From JAIUNP01 sp020161975 (lineage in GTDB: Bacteria > Pseudomonadota > Alphaproteobacteria > Rhizobiales > Beijerinckiaceae): a DNA stretch of 26,978 bases. Below the pieces are notes generated by a model. The model worked only from the letters and a program-made list of their open reading frames with translations, was not told where the DNA came from and made no database searches. This document shows, piece by piece, positions 17,212 through 24,513 of the stretch. The translations under genes and the position numbers were made by a program. The stretch's first letter is position 1. Every line of letters starts with the position of its first letter. The stretch spans positions 1 through 26,978 of the forward strand of contig DAIOGK010000033.1 in the NCBI GenBank assembly GCA_036745275.1, given 5' to 3'.

Positions 17212-17257
17212 TGTGAACATTCTCGTACACAAGATGCAAAACCGCGCAGCCGTTGTG
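17212..17257. promoter_or_regulatory. Candidate LysR operator region between mmsA and its regulator
   Basis: TGTGAAC (17212-17218) and GTACACA (17225-17231) form an imperfect dyad (6 of 7 positions). CACAA (17228-17232) is repeated in inverse orientation as TTGTG (17253-17257). The cluster lies in the 110-base gap between the divergent starts, where LysR regulators usually bind. No single site is assigned with certainty. Confidence 0.4.
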
Positions 17258-17288
17258 CAAAAATAGGCATAAGCTGGATTTGAAGACC

Positions 17289-18188
17289 ATGGATTGGGAT
17301 CATGCACGGATTTTTCTGGCCGTCGCGCGCACCGGGCAGTTTCTGGCCGCTGCTCGGCAATTGCGGCTCGACCATGCCACGGTGGGCCGGCGCATAACCG
17401 CTCTGGAAGCGGATCTCGGCGTCAAGCTGTTCGAACGGCGGACGACGGGTTGCGCACTGACCCCGGCGGGCGAGCGCTTTTCTGTTGCTGCCGAATGTAT
17501 GGAAGCCGAGATGCTGCGGGCGCGCTCGGACCTTGGCGACGCTGATGTCGAAGTGGCCGGAACGGTGCGCATCGGCGCTCCGGACGGCTTCGGCACGCTG
17601 TTCCTGTCCCAGCGTCTCGGGGCGCTGATTGCCCGACATCCGCGCCTGACGGTCCAGCTCGTGCCGCTGCCGCGCACCTTTTCTCTGTCAAAACGCGAAG
17701 CGGACATCGCTATCGTCATCGATCGACCGGAAGAGGGGCGCCTGCATGTCCGCAAACTCACCGAATACACTTTGGGCTTTTATGCCGCCGAACACTATCT
17801 GGCCAATCATGAAACGCCGGCTTCGGTGGAGGAGCTGACGGCCCACACGCTCGTCACCTACGTGCAGGATCTCCAGTTCGCCGCGAGCCTCAACTACTTT
17901 CCGGAAGGGTTCGAGCCGCGATTCCGGCGCTTTGAATGTGCAGGCGTGCTCGGTCAGTTCGAGGCGGTGCGTGCCGGCGCCGGCATCGGCATCCTGCATG
18001 ACTATCACGCCCGGCGGGATGGCGCTCTGGTTCGGATCCTGCCCGAAATACGGATTGAGCGAACCTATTGGCTGTTGACGCACGACGACACGCGCACACT
18101 CGCCCGCGTTCGTGCCGTTGCGGATTTCATCACCGCAGAGGTTCAGGCTGCGCGCGACCAGTTCCGCAGTGGATCGGTGCGGGAATAA
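17289..18188 (+). CDS. LysR family transcriptional regulator beside mmsA
   Basis: 299 aa from ATG 17289 (the frame opens at 17253, but MDWDHARIFLAVARTGQFLA is the standard LysR opening). The winged HTH spans about 1-62, with AARQLRLDHATVGRRITALE and the wing FERRTTGCALTPAGERF. The remainder is a periplasmic-binding-like effector domain with GTVRIGAPDGFGTLFL and AGAGIGILHDYHARR. The divergent arrangement with mmsA suggests it controls the valine cluster; the effector (a branched-chain intermediate) is inference. Its stop codon overlaps the U-tract of the convergent aceA terminator. Confidence 0.9.
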   Translation: MDWDHARIFLAVARTGQFLAAARQLRLDHATVGRRITALEADLGVKLFERRTTGCALTPAGERFSVAAECMEAEMLRARSDLGDADVEVAGTVRIGAPDGFGTLFLSQRLGALIARHPRLTVQLVPLPRTFSLSKREADIAIVIDRPEEGRLHVRKLTEYTLGFYAAEHYLANHETPASVEELTAHTLVTYVQDLQFAASLNYFPEGFEPRFRRFECAGVLGQFEAVRAGAGIGILHDYHARRDGALVRILPEIRIERTYWLLTHDDTRTLARVRAVADFITAEVQAARDQFRSGSVRE

Positions 18189-18215
18189 AAAAGCCGCATC
18201 CCGAAGGATGCGGCT
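18184..18215 (-). terminator. Intrinsic terminator of aceA
   Basis: AGCCGCATCC (18192-18201), loop CGAA, GGATGCGGCT (18206-18215): a perfect 10-bp stem with a tetraloop. Read on the minus strand it is followed by a run of Ts (complement of 18184-18191), the classical Rho-independent form. It lies 78 bases past the aceA stop, and its U-tract overlaps the lysR stop codon. It could also slow lysR transcription from the other side, though no T-run exists on the plus strand. Confidence 0.8.
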
Positions 18216-18293
18216 GAAAGTCGACTTTGGAAGTCGGTCAAAGTCAGCCCGGGGGCGCTTAGCCCCCCGAACCTGGTCTTGCTCGGCCGAGTG

Positions 18294-19571
18294 TTACTCG
18301 GCGGCGTGCTTGCCCTTGTCACCATGGAACTGCTCGGTCTCGGTCGAGCCGGCGAGCGCCGTGGTGGAGGACTTGCCCTGCGAGATCGCCATGGCGACGG
18401 CATCGAAGTAGCCGGTGCCGACTTCGCGCTGGTGACGGACGGCTGTGAAGCCGATGTCGGCGGCAGCGAATTCACGCTGCTGCATTTCCGAATAGGCGCC
18501 CATGCCGCGGGTCGAGTAGCCCTTGGCCAGCTCGAACATCGACAGGTTGAGCGAGTGGAAGCCGGCGAGCGTCACGAACTGGTAGCGATAGCCCATGGCG
18601 GCGATCTCTTCCTGATACTTCGCGGCTTCCGCATCCGTCATCTTCTTGCGCCAGTTGAAGCTGGGCGAGCAGTTGTAGGCGAGGTACTTGTTCGGGTACT
18701 TCTTCTTGAATTCGGTGGCGAATTCGCGGGCTTCGCCCAGATCCGGCTCGGACGTTTCCCACCACACGAGGTCCGCATAGGCGCCGTAGGCAAGGCCGCG
18801 GGCAATCGCGTGCTCGACCGAATGCTTGTTGCCCTGCTTGAGGCGGAAGAAGCCTTCGTCGGTGCGGCTGTCGCGATCGATCCAGGGATGATCGTAATCA
18901 TCGACATCCGAGGTGATCAGGTTGGCGGCATGCGCGTCGGTGCGGGCCAGCAGCACGGTGTCGACGCCGCAGACGTCGGCAGCCAGACGCGCTGCGTTCA
19001 ACGTGCGCAGGAAGGTCTTGGTCGGGACCAGAACCTTGCCGCCGAGATGGCCGCACTTCTTTTCAGACGCAAGCTGATCCTCGAAGTGGACGCCCGAAGC
19101 GCCAGCCTCGATCATCGCCTTCATCAGCTCGAACGCGTTCAGCGGGCCGCCGAAGCCGGCTTCCGCGTCGGCGATGATCGGAGCCATGTAATGCACGGAC
19201 TTGTCGCCTTCCATATGGGCGATCTGGTCGGCGCGGCGCAGGGTGTTGTTGATGCGCTTGACGACATCCGGCACGGAGGAGGCGGGATACAGCGACTGGT
19301 CAGGATACATCTGGCCGGCGTTGTTGGCGTCCGCAGCGACCTGCCAGCCCGAGAGGTAGATGGCTTCGAGGCCGGCCTTGACCTGCTGCATCGCCTGGTT
19401 GCCGGTCAGCGCGCCAAGGGTGCGCACGAAGGGACGGTTGGCAAGCAGGTGGCGCAGGCGGGCAGCGCCCATCTTGGCCAGCGTGTATTCCATCTTGAAC
19501 GAGCCGGAGAGCTTCTCGACGTCGGCCTTGGTGAAATCGCGCTTGTTCTCGGGTGAATAAGAAGCGGTCAT
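18294..19571 (-). CDS. aceA: Isocitrate lyase
   Basis: 425 aa from ATG 19571. Two ATGs are adjacent (19574 and 19571); AAGGGG sits six bases from the second. The catalytic KKCGHLGGK (171-179) with C173 is intact, as are HYMAPIIADAEAGFGG (127-142, metal site), GVHFEDQ (160-166) and YNCSPSFNW. It cleaves isocitrate to glyoxylate and succinate, the first glyoxylate-shunt step, needed for growth on acetate, 3-hydroxybutyrate and fatty acids. Malate synthase is not in the window. The divergent ScfR-like regulator probably controls it, and an intrinsic terminator follows at 18184-18215. The short form (about 425-430 aa) matches bacterial AceA rather than the eukaryote-like long form. Confidence 0.97.
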   Translation of the reverse strand: MTASYSPENKRDFTKADVEKLSGSFKMEYTLAKMGAARLRHLLANRPFVRTLGALTGNQAMQQVKAGLEAIYLSGWQVAADANNAGQMYPDQSLYPASSVPDVVKRINNTLRRADQIAHMEGDKSVHYMAPIIADAEAGFGGPLNAFELMKAMIEAGASGVHFEDQLASEKKCGHLGGKVLVPTKTFLRTLNAARLAADVCGVDTVLLARTDAHAANLITSDVDDYDHPWIDRDSRTDEGFFRLKQGNKHSVEHAIARGLAYGAYADLVWWETSEPDLGEAREFATEFKKKYPNKYLAYNCSPSFNWRKKMTDAEAAKYQEEIAAMGYRYQFVTLAGFHSLNLSMFELAKGYSTRGMGAYSEMQQREFAAADIGFTAVRHQREVGTGYFDAVAMAISQGKSSTTALAGSTETEQFHGDKGKHAAE

Positions 19572-19678
19572 CATGGTCCCCTTGGAGGAAAGGAATGGCG
19601 AACCTGTAGCGGTTGCCCGCCAGCAGTTGGCGCGTTTCATGCCTCAAGTTTGGGTGCATCGCAACATGTCGAAAGAAA

Positions 19679-19694
19679 TCGGGAAAAATCCCGA
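19679..19694. promoter_or_regulatory. Perfect dyad in the aceA upstream region
   Basis: TCGGGA (19679-19684), AAAA, TCCCGA (19689-19694), flanked by A-rich sequence on both sides. It is 108 bases upstream of the aceA start and near the likely aceA promoter. It may be an operator for a second regulator besides the ScfR-like protein; none is identified. Confidence 0.4.
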
Positions 19695-19703
19695 AAATCA
19701 TTC

Positions 19704-19751
19704 ACAACTTGACAGTTGTAAATTTGTGAATTGTAATAATTTTGTAAATTT
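19704..19751. promoter_or_regulatory. Regulator promoter with dyad and duplicated TGTAAATTT sites
   Basis: TTGACA (19709-19714), 17 bases, then TGTAAT (19732-19737) form a near-consensus promoter reading into the ScfR-like gene. The -35 is embedded in the dyad ACAACT-TGAC-AGTTGT (19704-19719). TGTAAATTT occurs at 19717-19725 and again at 19743-19751, 26 bases apart, and contains TTGTAAA, which resembles the TTTGCAAA core of corynebacterial RamB sites. The region is far more AT-rich than its surroundings. Autoregulation and aceA control from here are likely but inferred. Confidence 0.5.
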
Positions 19752-19769
19752 ACCGGAATGAGGGGTTTC

Positions 19770-21197
19770 ATGCGTGCGGTGAAGATCGGCGGCAAGCTGC
19801 GTCGCCTCCGGCAAGAGCAGCGCCTCAACCAGGCGCAGATGGCGACCGAACTCGGAATCTCACCGAGTTACCTCAACCTGCTCGAGTCGAACCAGCGACC
19901 GGTGACGGTCAACATTCTGCTCCGCCTCGCCGAGCGCTTCCAGGTCGATCTGGCGACGCTCGGTGGCGAGGACGACGCGCGTCTCACCTCCGACCTGATG
20001 GAGGTGCTGGCCGATCCGATCTTTGAGGCACAGGACGTCAAGACCTCCGATGTCCGCGATCTTGTCGCGACCCTGCCCAGTGTCGGCAAGGCGCTCGCCG
20101 CGCTCTATCATGCCTATCGTCGCGGCGGTGGCGTCGCGTCGTCCCGCGCTGATGACATGGACAGCGACGCGGTTTCTGCCGGGCTCCCTTCTGAAGAGGT
20201 GACCGAATTTCTCCAGCGGCGGATGAACCACATTGCCGAACTGGAGGTTTGCGCCGAGGCCCTTTGGCAGGAGAACGACCTCAACCAGCAGACCTTGCAG
20301 CATGATCTTGTCCGCGTCCTGAGCCAGCGCTTTGCGGTCGATGTCGAGATTGTGCCTGCTGCCTCCATTCCAGGGCTGTTGCGCAGCTATAACCCGCTCA
20401 GCCGGCGCCTGATCCTCTCCGAAATGCTGCCCGTTCCGAGCCGCACTTTCCAGCTCGCACATCAGATCGCCTTCCTCGGATACAAGCGTGAGATCGAAGG
20501 CATCGTTTCGGGCGGCAAGTTCTCGACGGCGGAAGCTGATTCTCTCGCGGGCTCTGCGCTGGCCAATTATTTCGCGGCGGCGGTGATGATGCCGTACGTC
20601 CGCTACTACGAGGCCGCGCGTTCGGTCCGTTACGATCTCGATATTCTCCAGAACCGGTTTGGCGTCTCTTTCGAGCAGGCCTGCCATCGGCTGACCACGC
20701 TGCGCCGCCCGGGCGCGGAAGGCGTGCCGTTCCACCTGATCCGGGTGGATATTGCCGGCAACATCTCCAAGCGCTTTTCCGCGTCAGGCATCCATATCGC
20801 CCGCTTCGGGGCAGCCTGTCCGCGATGGAACGTCTACGATGCCTTTGCAACGCCCGGCATGTTGCGTGTTCAGGTCTCGCGGATGCCGGAGGGTCAGACT
20901 TTCTTCTGTGTCGCCCGGACGATTTCAACCGTCGGCCGGCATTCGACACGCGGCGGGCTGCCCAACCGGGTCGGACAATTATCGATCGGCCTTGGTTGCG
21001 CGGCCCACTATTCCGGCGAGATCGTTTATGCCGATGGGCTCAATCTTGACGACCCGCAAATCGTCACGCCGATTGGTGTCTCCTGCCGCACCTGCCCGCG
21101 CATCGACTGCTCGGACCGGGCCATGCCCGCCCTTTCGCAACGGCTTGAGATTGATTCCAACCGGCGCGGTTTGAGCACCTATGCCGTCGTGCGGTGA
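19770..21197 (+). CDS. ScfR/RamB-like short-chain fatty acid transcriptional regulator (XRE + M78-type domain)
   Basis: 475 aa from ATG 19770, with AGGGG four bases upstream; ATG 19758 is too close to the predicted transcription start. The XRE helix-turn-helix covers about 10-62 (LRRLRQEQRLNQAQMATELG, then ISPSYLNLLESNQRPVT). A central IrrE/M78-like segment has HQIAF in place of HExxH, so it is probably not a protease. The C-terminal ScfR domain ends with CRTCPRIDCSDRAMP, whose three Cys are typical of the family. RamB-type proteins repress or activate glyoxylate and acetate genes in response to acyl-CoA status, and the divergent aceA is the obvious target. The family assignment is strong; the direction of regulation is unknown. 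Confidence 0.9.
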   Translation: MRAVKIGGKLRRLRQEQRLNQAQMATELGISPSYLNLLESNQRPVTVNILLRLAERFQVDLATLGGEDDARLTSDLMEVLADPIFEAQDVKTSDVRDLVATLPSVGKALAALYHAYRRGGGVASSRADDMDSDAVSAGLPSEEVTEFLQRRMNHIAELEVCAEALWQENDLNQQTLQHDLVRVLSQRFAVDVEIVPAASIPGLLRSYNPLSRRLILSEMLPVPSRTFQLAHQIAFLGYKREIEGIVSGGKFSTAEADSLAGSALANYFAAAVMMPYVRYYEAARSVRYDLDILQNRFGVSFEQACHRLTTLRRPGAEGVPFHLIRVDIAGNISKRFSASGIHIARFGAACPRWNVYDAFATPGMLRVQVSRMPEGQTFFCVARTISTVGRHSTRGGLPNRVGQLSIGLGCAAHYSGEIVYADGLNLDDPQIVTPIGVSCRTCPRIDCSDRAMPALSQRLEIDSNRRGLSTYAVVR

Positions 21198-21291
21198 GAT
21201 TTCGGAGACCATGATGCGCCGGCACGGGTGACGCAGCCGATCTGGCGCGCTAAGCCTGTCGCACGATGAAATGCTGGAGAGGATGAGACGG

Positions 21292-22248
21292 ATGACGAGC
21301 AAACTCGATCAGTTGAAATCAATGACCGTGGTGGTTGCCGACACCGGCGACATTGCTTCGATCAAGGCCTTCCAGCCGACCGATTGCACCACCAATCCGA
21401 CATTGATCCTGAAGGCGGCGCAGATGCCCGCCTATGCCGCGATTGTCGATGAGGCTGTGGCCTGGGCGAAAGGGCAGGGCGGCAGTGCCGCCGCCATCGC
21501 TGCTGCGGCCTGTGACCGCCTGGCCGTTTCCTTCGGTGCAGAACTGACCCGCCTTGTGCCGGGGCGCGTCTCGACCGAGGTGGACGCTGATCTGTCTTTC
21601 GATACCGTGAGGACGGTTGAAAAGGCCCGTGCCGTCATCGCAGCCTACAAGGCGCGCGGCATCGGTCGCGAGCGTATCCTCATCAAGATCGCCGCGACCT
21701 GGGAAGGTATCCGCGCCGCTGAAATCCTCCAGAAAGAGGGGATCGACTGCAATCTGACGCTGCTTTTTGCGCCGGTTCAGGCTGCGGCCTGCGCTGAGGC
21801 CGGCGTGTTCCTGATTTCGCCGTTCGTTGGCCGTATCCTGGATTGGTACGTAAAGTCGACCGGCCAGACCTACACGCCGGAGACCGATCCCGGGGTGCTC
21901 TCTGTGCGCGGCATCTACCGCTATTACAAGGCGCACGGCCACAAAACGGTTGTGATGGGTGCTTCCTTCCGCAACACCGGTGAAATTGAAGCCCTTGCGG
22001 GTTGTGATCGCCTGACCATCGCCCCGGCACTGCTGGAACAGCTCCAGAAGGACATGGGACCCCTGGCGCGTGTCCTGGATCCCGCCAACGCTGGGTCACC
22101 GCCGCCACGCATCCCGGTGGATGAGGCCAGCTTCCGCTGGCAGATGAACGACGACGCGATGGCGACTGAAAAGCTGGCCGAGGGCATCCGTCAGTTCGCC
22201 AAGGATCTTGCGGCTCTCAGGACGATGATCACCGCGCGACTCGCCTGA
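21292..22248 (+). CDS. tal: Transaldolase (TalB type)
   Basis: 318 aa from ATG 21292 (MTSKLDQLKSMTVVVADTGD, nearly the E. coli TalB start). In-frame ATGs at 21271 and 21283 add only a few unconserved residues. TTNPTLILKAAQ, the Schiff-base lysine in RILIKIAATWEGI, NLTLLFAPVQAAACAEAG and FLISPFVGRILDWY are all intact. It moves the dihydroxyacetone unit between sedoheptulose-7-phosphate and glyceraldehyde-3-phosphate in the non-oxidative pentose phosphate pathway. It lies 94 bases after the ScfR-like gene with no clear terminator between. No other pentose phosphate genes are adjacent. Confidence 0.96.
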   Translation: MTSKLDQLKSMTVVVADTGDIASIKAFQPTDCTTNPTLILKAAQMPAYAAIVDEAVAWAKGQGGSAAAIAAAACDRLAVSFGAELTRLVPGRVSTEVDADLSFDTVRTVEKARAVIAAYKARGIGRERILIKIAATWEGIRAAEILQKEGIDCNLTLLFAPVQAAACAEAGVFLISPFVGRILDWYVKSTGQTYTPETDPGVLSVRGIYRYYKAHGHKTVVMGASFRNTGEIEALAGCDRLTIAPALLEQLQKDMGPLARVLDPANAGSPPPRIPVDEASFRWQMNDDAMATEKLAEGIRQFAKDLAALRTMITARLA

Positions 22249-22251
22249 CAA

Positions 22252-22285
22252 ATTAGACATTGCTAATATTCTAAAGCTGGAATAT
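22252..22285. promoter_or_regulatory. AT-rich dyads upstream of the YeeE pair
   Basis: ATTAG (22252-22256) / CTAAT (22263-22267) with a 6-base spacer is followed directly by ATATTC (22266-22271) / GAATAT (22280-22285) with an 8-base spacer. Sulfide/persulfide regulators of the BigR/SqrR (ArsR) family bind AT-rich dyads upstream of YeeE-type transporter genes, so this is a reasonable operator candidate. No such regulator is in the window. Confidence 0.4.
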
Positions 22286-22317
22286 GTTGGCACCAATCTC
22301 ATCGGGGATGCCAACAT
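22284..22317 (+). promoter_or_regulatory. Perfect 9-N16-9 hairpin covering the yeeE start codon
   Basis: ATGTTGGCA (22284-22292), 16 bases, TGCCAACAT (22309-22317). The right arm includes the first two bases of the start codon (22316) and the loop contains the GGGGA ribosome site (22304-22308). If transcribed, the hairpin would hold the start codon in a stem, suggesting translational control; as DNA it could equally be an operator. Confidence 0.5.
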
Positions 22318-22834
22318 GTTTTCTCTCACCACGCGCGCCTGGTCGCCCTATGCGGCTGGCGTCGTCATCGGGCTCCTGCAGATCCCGGCCTTCTATTTTC
22401 TGGGCACGGCGCTCGGCACCTCTTCGTCCTATGTGACGATCTCGGCCAATATCGCATCGTTTTTCGACCCCTCGATTGCCGCCATCAAATACGCGGCCAA
22501 TCATATGGGCGGCGCCAAGAACTGGTGGCAGGTGGCGTTGATCGGCGGCATCGTTCTTGGCGCCTTCATCTCGTCGCGGTTATCGGGCACGGCGCGCTGG
22601 GGCGCCTCGCCCTTCTGGGCGCAGGCCATGGGTGCGCATACGCCGGCCCAGCGCTATCTGATGGCTTTTACCGGCGGCTTCATCATGGTGTTTGGCGCGC
22701 GGATCGCGGACGGTTGCACCTCCGGCCACGGTGTTTCCGGCATCGCGCAGCTGGCAATCGGCTCATTCGTTGCCGTGACCGCGATGTTCGGCGCCGGCAT
22801 CATCACCGCCAATCTCATTTACAAGAGGGTCTGA
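22316..22834 (+). CDS. YeeE/YedE family transporter, N-terminal half-protein
   Basis: 172 aa with about four to five membrane helices. GFIMVFGARIADGCTSGHGV carries the conserved Cys of YeeE/YedE-type channels (compare thiosulfate importer TsuA/YeeE, in which such Cys residues pass the substrate through the membrane). This is the first of two genes that together correspond to one full YeeE-like transporter. The second starts four bases after its stop (ATG 22838), so they are almost surely co-translated. Likely cargo is thiosulfate or another sulfur compound; no sulfur-oxidation genes are adjacent, so this is inference. The ATG 22316 start is supported by GGGGA seven bases upstream. Confidence 0.85.
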   Translation: MFSLTTRAWSPYAAGVVIGLLQIPAFYFLGTALGTSSSYVTISANIASFFDPSIAAIKYAANHMGGAKNWWQVALIGGIVLGAFISSRLSGTARWGASPFWAQAMGAHTPAQRYLMAFTGGFIMVFGARIADGCTSGHGVSGIAQLAIGSFVAVTAMFGAGIITANLIYKRV

Positions 22835-22837
22835 CCC

Positions 22838-23455
22838 ATGTCCGTCTTTGCTGCAATGTTGCTGGGTCTTGCCATGGGCGCCGTGTTTGGCATGGCGTTG
22901 GAAAAGGGCCGCGTCTGCGAGGCGGGCGTTATCGTCTGCCAGATGCAGATGAGCCGCCACACCATGCTGAAGATGTTTCTGACCGCGGTGGCAACGGGGC
23001 TCATCGTCCTTGCCGTGATGGTCGGGTTCGGCCTCGCCAAATTGTCACCCAAGCCGACACTCTTTGCCGCCGACATCATCGGTGGCGCTATTCTCGGCAT
23101 CGGGATCGTGGTGGCCGGTGCCTGCCCCGGCACGGTGCTGGCGCAGATCGGCACCGGGTACAAGGATGCGATCTTTACCTTCGTCGGGGGCCTTTTTGGG
23201 GCGCTCGCCTTCACCTACGCCGAACCGGGCCTGCTGAAGCCGATCCTCACCGCAGGATCCTATGGCCGGCTGACGCTCGACCAGCTGCTCGGTGTGCCGT
23301 TCCCGCCGCTCGCGCTGGCCTTTGCGGCGCTGATCATCGGCTTTCTCGTCTGGCTGGAGAAGGTCTCCCCCTGGCGCGGCGAAATCGGTCCCAATGCCGA
23401 TGGCGTGCCCACGTCCGATCCGGTCGTGACAAACGCGGCCGCCGTTGCGGGTTGA
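22838..23455 (+). CDS. YeeE/YedE family transporter, C-terminal half-protein
   Basis: 205 aa with about five helices. EKGRVCEAGVI (23-33 region) and GACPGTVLAQIGTG supply the two further conserved Cys positions of the family. AAGAGGG lies upstream, overlapping the end of the first half-gene. The tail is extended by about 20 polar residues (NADGVPTSDPVVTNAAAVAG). It works with the preceding protein to build the complete inner-membrane sulfur-compound permease. Two-gene YeeE systems are common in alphaproteobacteria, often under a BigR-like repressor, which is not present here. Confidence 0.85.
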   Translation: MSVFAAMLLGLAMGAVFGMALEKGRVCEAGVIVCQMQMSRHTMLKMFLTAVATGLIVLAVMVGFGLAKLSPKPTLFAADIIGGAILGIGIVVAGACPGTVLAQIGTGYKDAIFTFVGGLFGALAFTYAEPGLLKPILTAGSYGRLTLDQLLGVPFPPLALAFAALIIGFLVWLEKVSPWRGEIGPNADGVPTSDPVVTNAAAVAG

Positions 23456-23498
23456 CCGTCGAACGCTCTTTACCTTGGCGCGTGCAACGTCCTATGAA

Positions 23499-23530
23499 AG
23501 CCGCCGGTACCGGAGATGGTGCCGGCGGTT
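23499..23530 (+). terminator. GC-rich hairpin between the YeeE pair and argB
   Basis: CCGCCGG (23501-23507) pairs with CCGGCGG (23522-23528). The stem extends inward through a T-G wobble to ACC/GGT and ends in a 6-base loop. It is followed by TTCCATTT, a weak T-tract. It lies 44 bases past the second yeeE stop and probably separates that operon from argB. Confidence 0.5.
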
Positions 23531-23560
23531 CCATTTGGATGATGCGCTGAGGTTGCGACG

Positions 23561-24457
23561 ATGCCCGATATGACCCTTCCCGACGTCCACATCCAGGCCG
23601 AGGTGATCAGCCAGGCGCTGCCCCACATGCAGCAGTACGATCAGGAAACAATCGTCATCAAGTATGGTGGCCACGCCATGGGCAACCGGACGGCGCAAGA
23701 GGATTTCGCCGAGGACATCGTGCTCCTTGAGCAGGCCGGGGTGAAGCCTATCGTCGTTCATGGCGGCGGGCCGCAGATTGGTCGGATGCTCGACAAGCTC
23801 GGGATCAAATCCGAATTTCAGGCGGGTCTGCGCGTGACGGATTCTGCGACCGTCGAGATTGTGGAGATGGTGCTGGCCGGCTCGATCAACAAGCAGATCG
23901 TCGGCTGGATTTCCGCCGAGGGTGGCAAGGCCATCGGCCTTTGCGGCAAGGACGGCAATATGGTCACCGCAAAAAAGGTGACGCGCACCATCGTCGATCC
24001 CGACAGCAACATCGAGAAGGTCGTGGATCTCGGTTTTGTCGGTGAGCCCGAAACAGTGGATCGCAGCGTCATTGATGCGGTGCTGAAAGCTGAACTCATC
24101 CCGATCATCGCGCCGGTCGCGGTGGGCTCGGACGGGCAGACCTACAACGTCAATGCCGATACCTTTGCTGGTGCCATCGCGGGCGCTGTGAAGGCCAAGC
24201 GTCTGCTGCTGCTGACCGATGTTCCGGGCGTTCTCGACAAGCACAAGAACCTCATCCCCGAACTGACGGTTGAGGATTGCCGCCGCCTGATCGCGGATGG
24301 TACGGTGACTGGCGGCATGATCCCGAAGATCGAGACCTGCATCTACGCCATCGAACGCGGCGTCGAGGGCGTGGTGATCATGGATGGCAAGGTGCCCCAT
24401 GCGGTGTTGCTCGAATTGCTGACCAACCACGGCGCGGGCACGCTGATCCGGCGTTGA
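23561..24457 (+). CDS. argB: Acetylglutamate kinase
   Basis: 298 aa. VIKYGGHAMG binds ATP phosphates, VVHGGGPQIGRML binds N-acetylglutamate, and TDVPGVLDKH plus GGMIPKIETC complete the amino-acid kinase fold. The N-terminal extension with VHIQAEVISQALPHMQQY corresponds to the mobile helix found in hexameric, arginine-inhibited NAGKs, so feedback inhibition by arginine is likely. It catalyses the second step of arginine biosynthesis. ATG 23561 is preceded by GAGG-like sequence. No other arg genes are in the window. The stop codon lies in the loop of a CCGGCG/CGCCGG hairpin (24448-24463). Confidence 0.96.
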   Translation: MPDMTLPDVHIQAEVISQALPHMQQYDQETIVIKYGGHAMGNRTAQEDFAEDIVLLEQAGVKPIVVHGGGPQIGRMLDKLGIKSEFQAGLRVTDSATVEIVEMVLAGSINKQIVGWISAEGGKAIGLCGKDGNMVTAKKVTRTIVDPDSNIEKVVDLGFVGEPETVDRSVIDAVLKAELIPIIAPVAVGSDGQTYNVNADTFAGAIAGAVKAKRLLLLTDVPGVLDKHKNLIPELTVEDCRRLIADGTVTGGMIPKIETCIYAIERGVEGVVIMDGKVPHAVLLELLTNHGAGTLIRR

Positions 24458-24513
24458 CGCCGGGTCACGCCCCGGGGCACAGTTGCGCGGCAACGGGTGC
24501 CGGGGAGGGGCTG

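Noticed and set aside
18251..18269. GGGGGC-GCTTA-GCCCCC hairpin as a second terminator for aceA
   Set aside because: Good stem but no T-run on either strand, and the intrinsic terminator at 18184-18215 is sufficient.
18279..19556. 425-aa plus-strand open frame opposite aceA
   Set aside because: Antisense shadow of isocitrate lyase; composition follows the complement of aceA codons.
22525..23550. 341-aa open frame overlapping both YeeE genes
   Set aside because: Arginine-rich, out of frame with two clear membrane proteins; a shadow.
24448..24463. CCGGCG-TTGA-CGCCGG hairpin at the argB stop as terminator
   Set aside because: No T-run follows and corA starts 56 bases later on the same strand, so read-through is likely; kept only as a note in argB.
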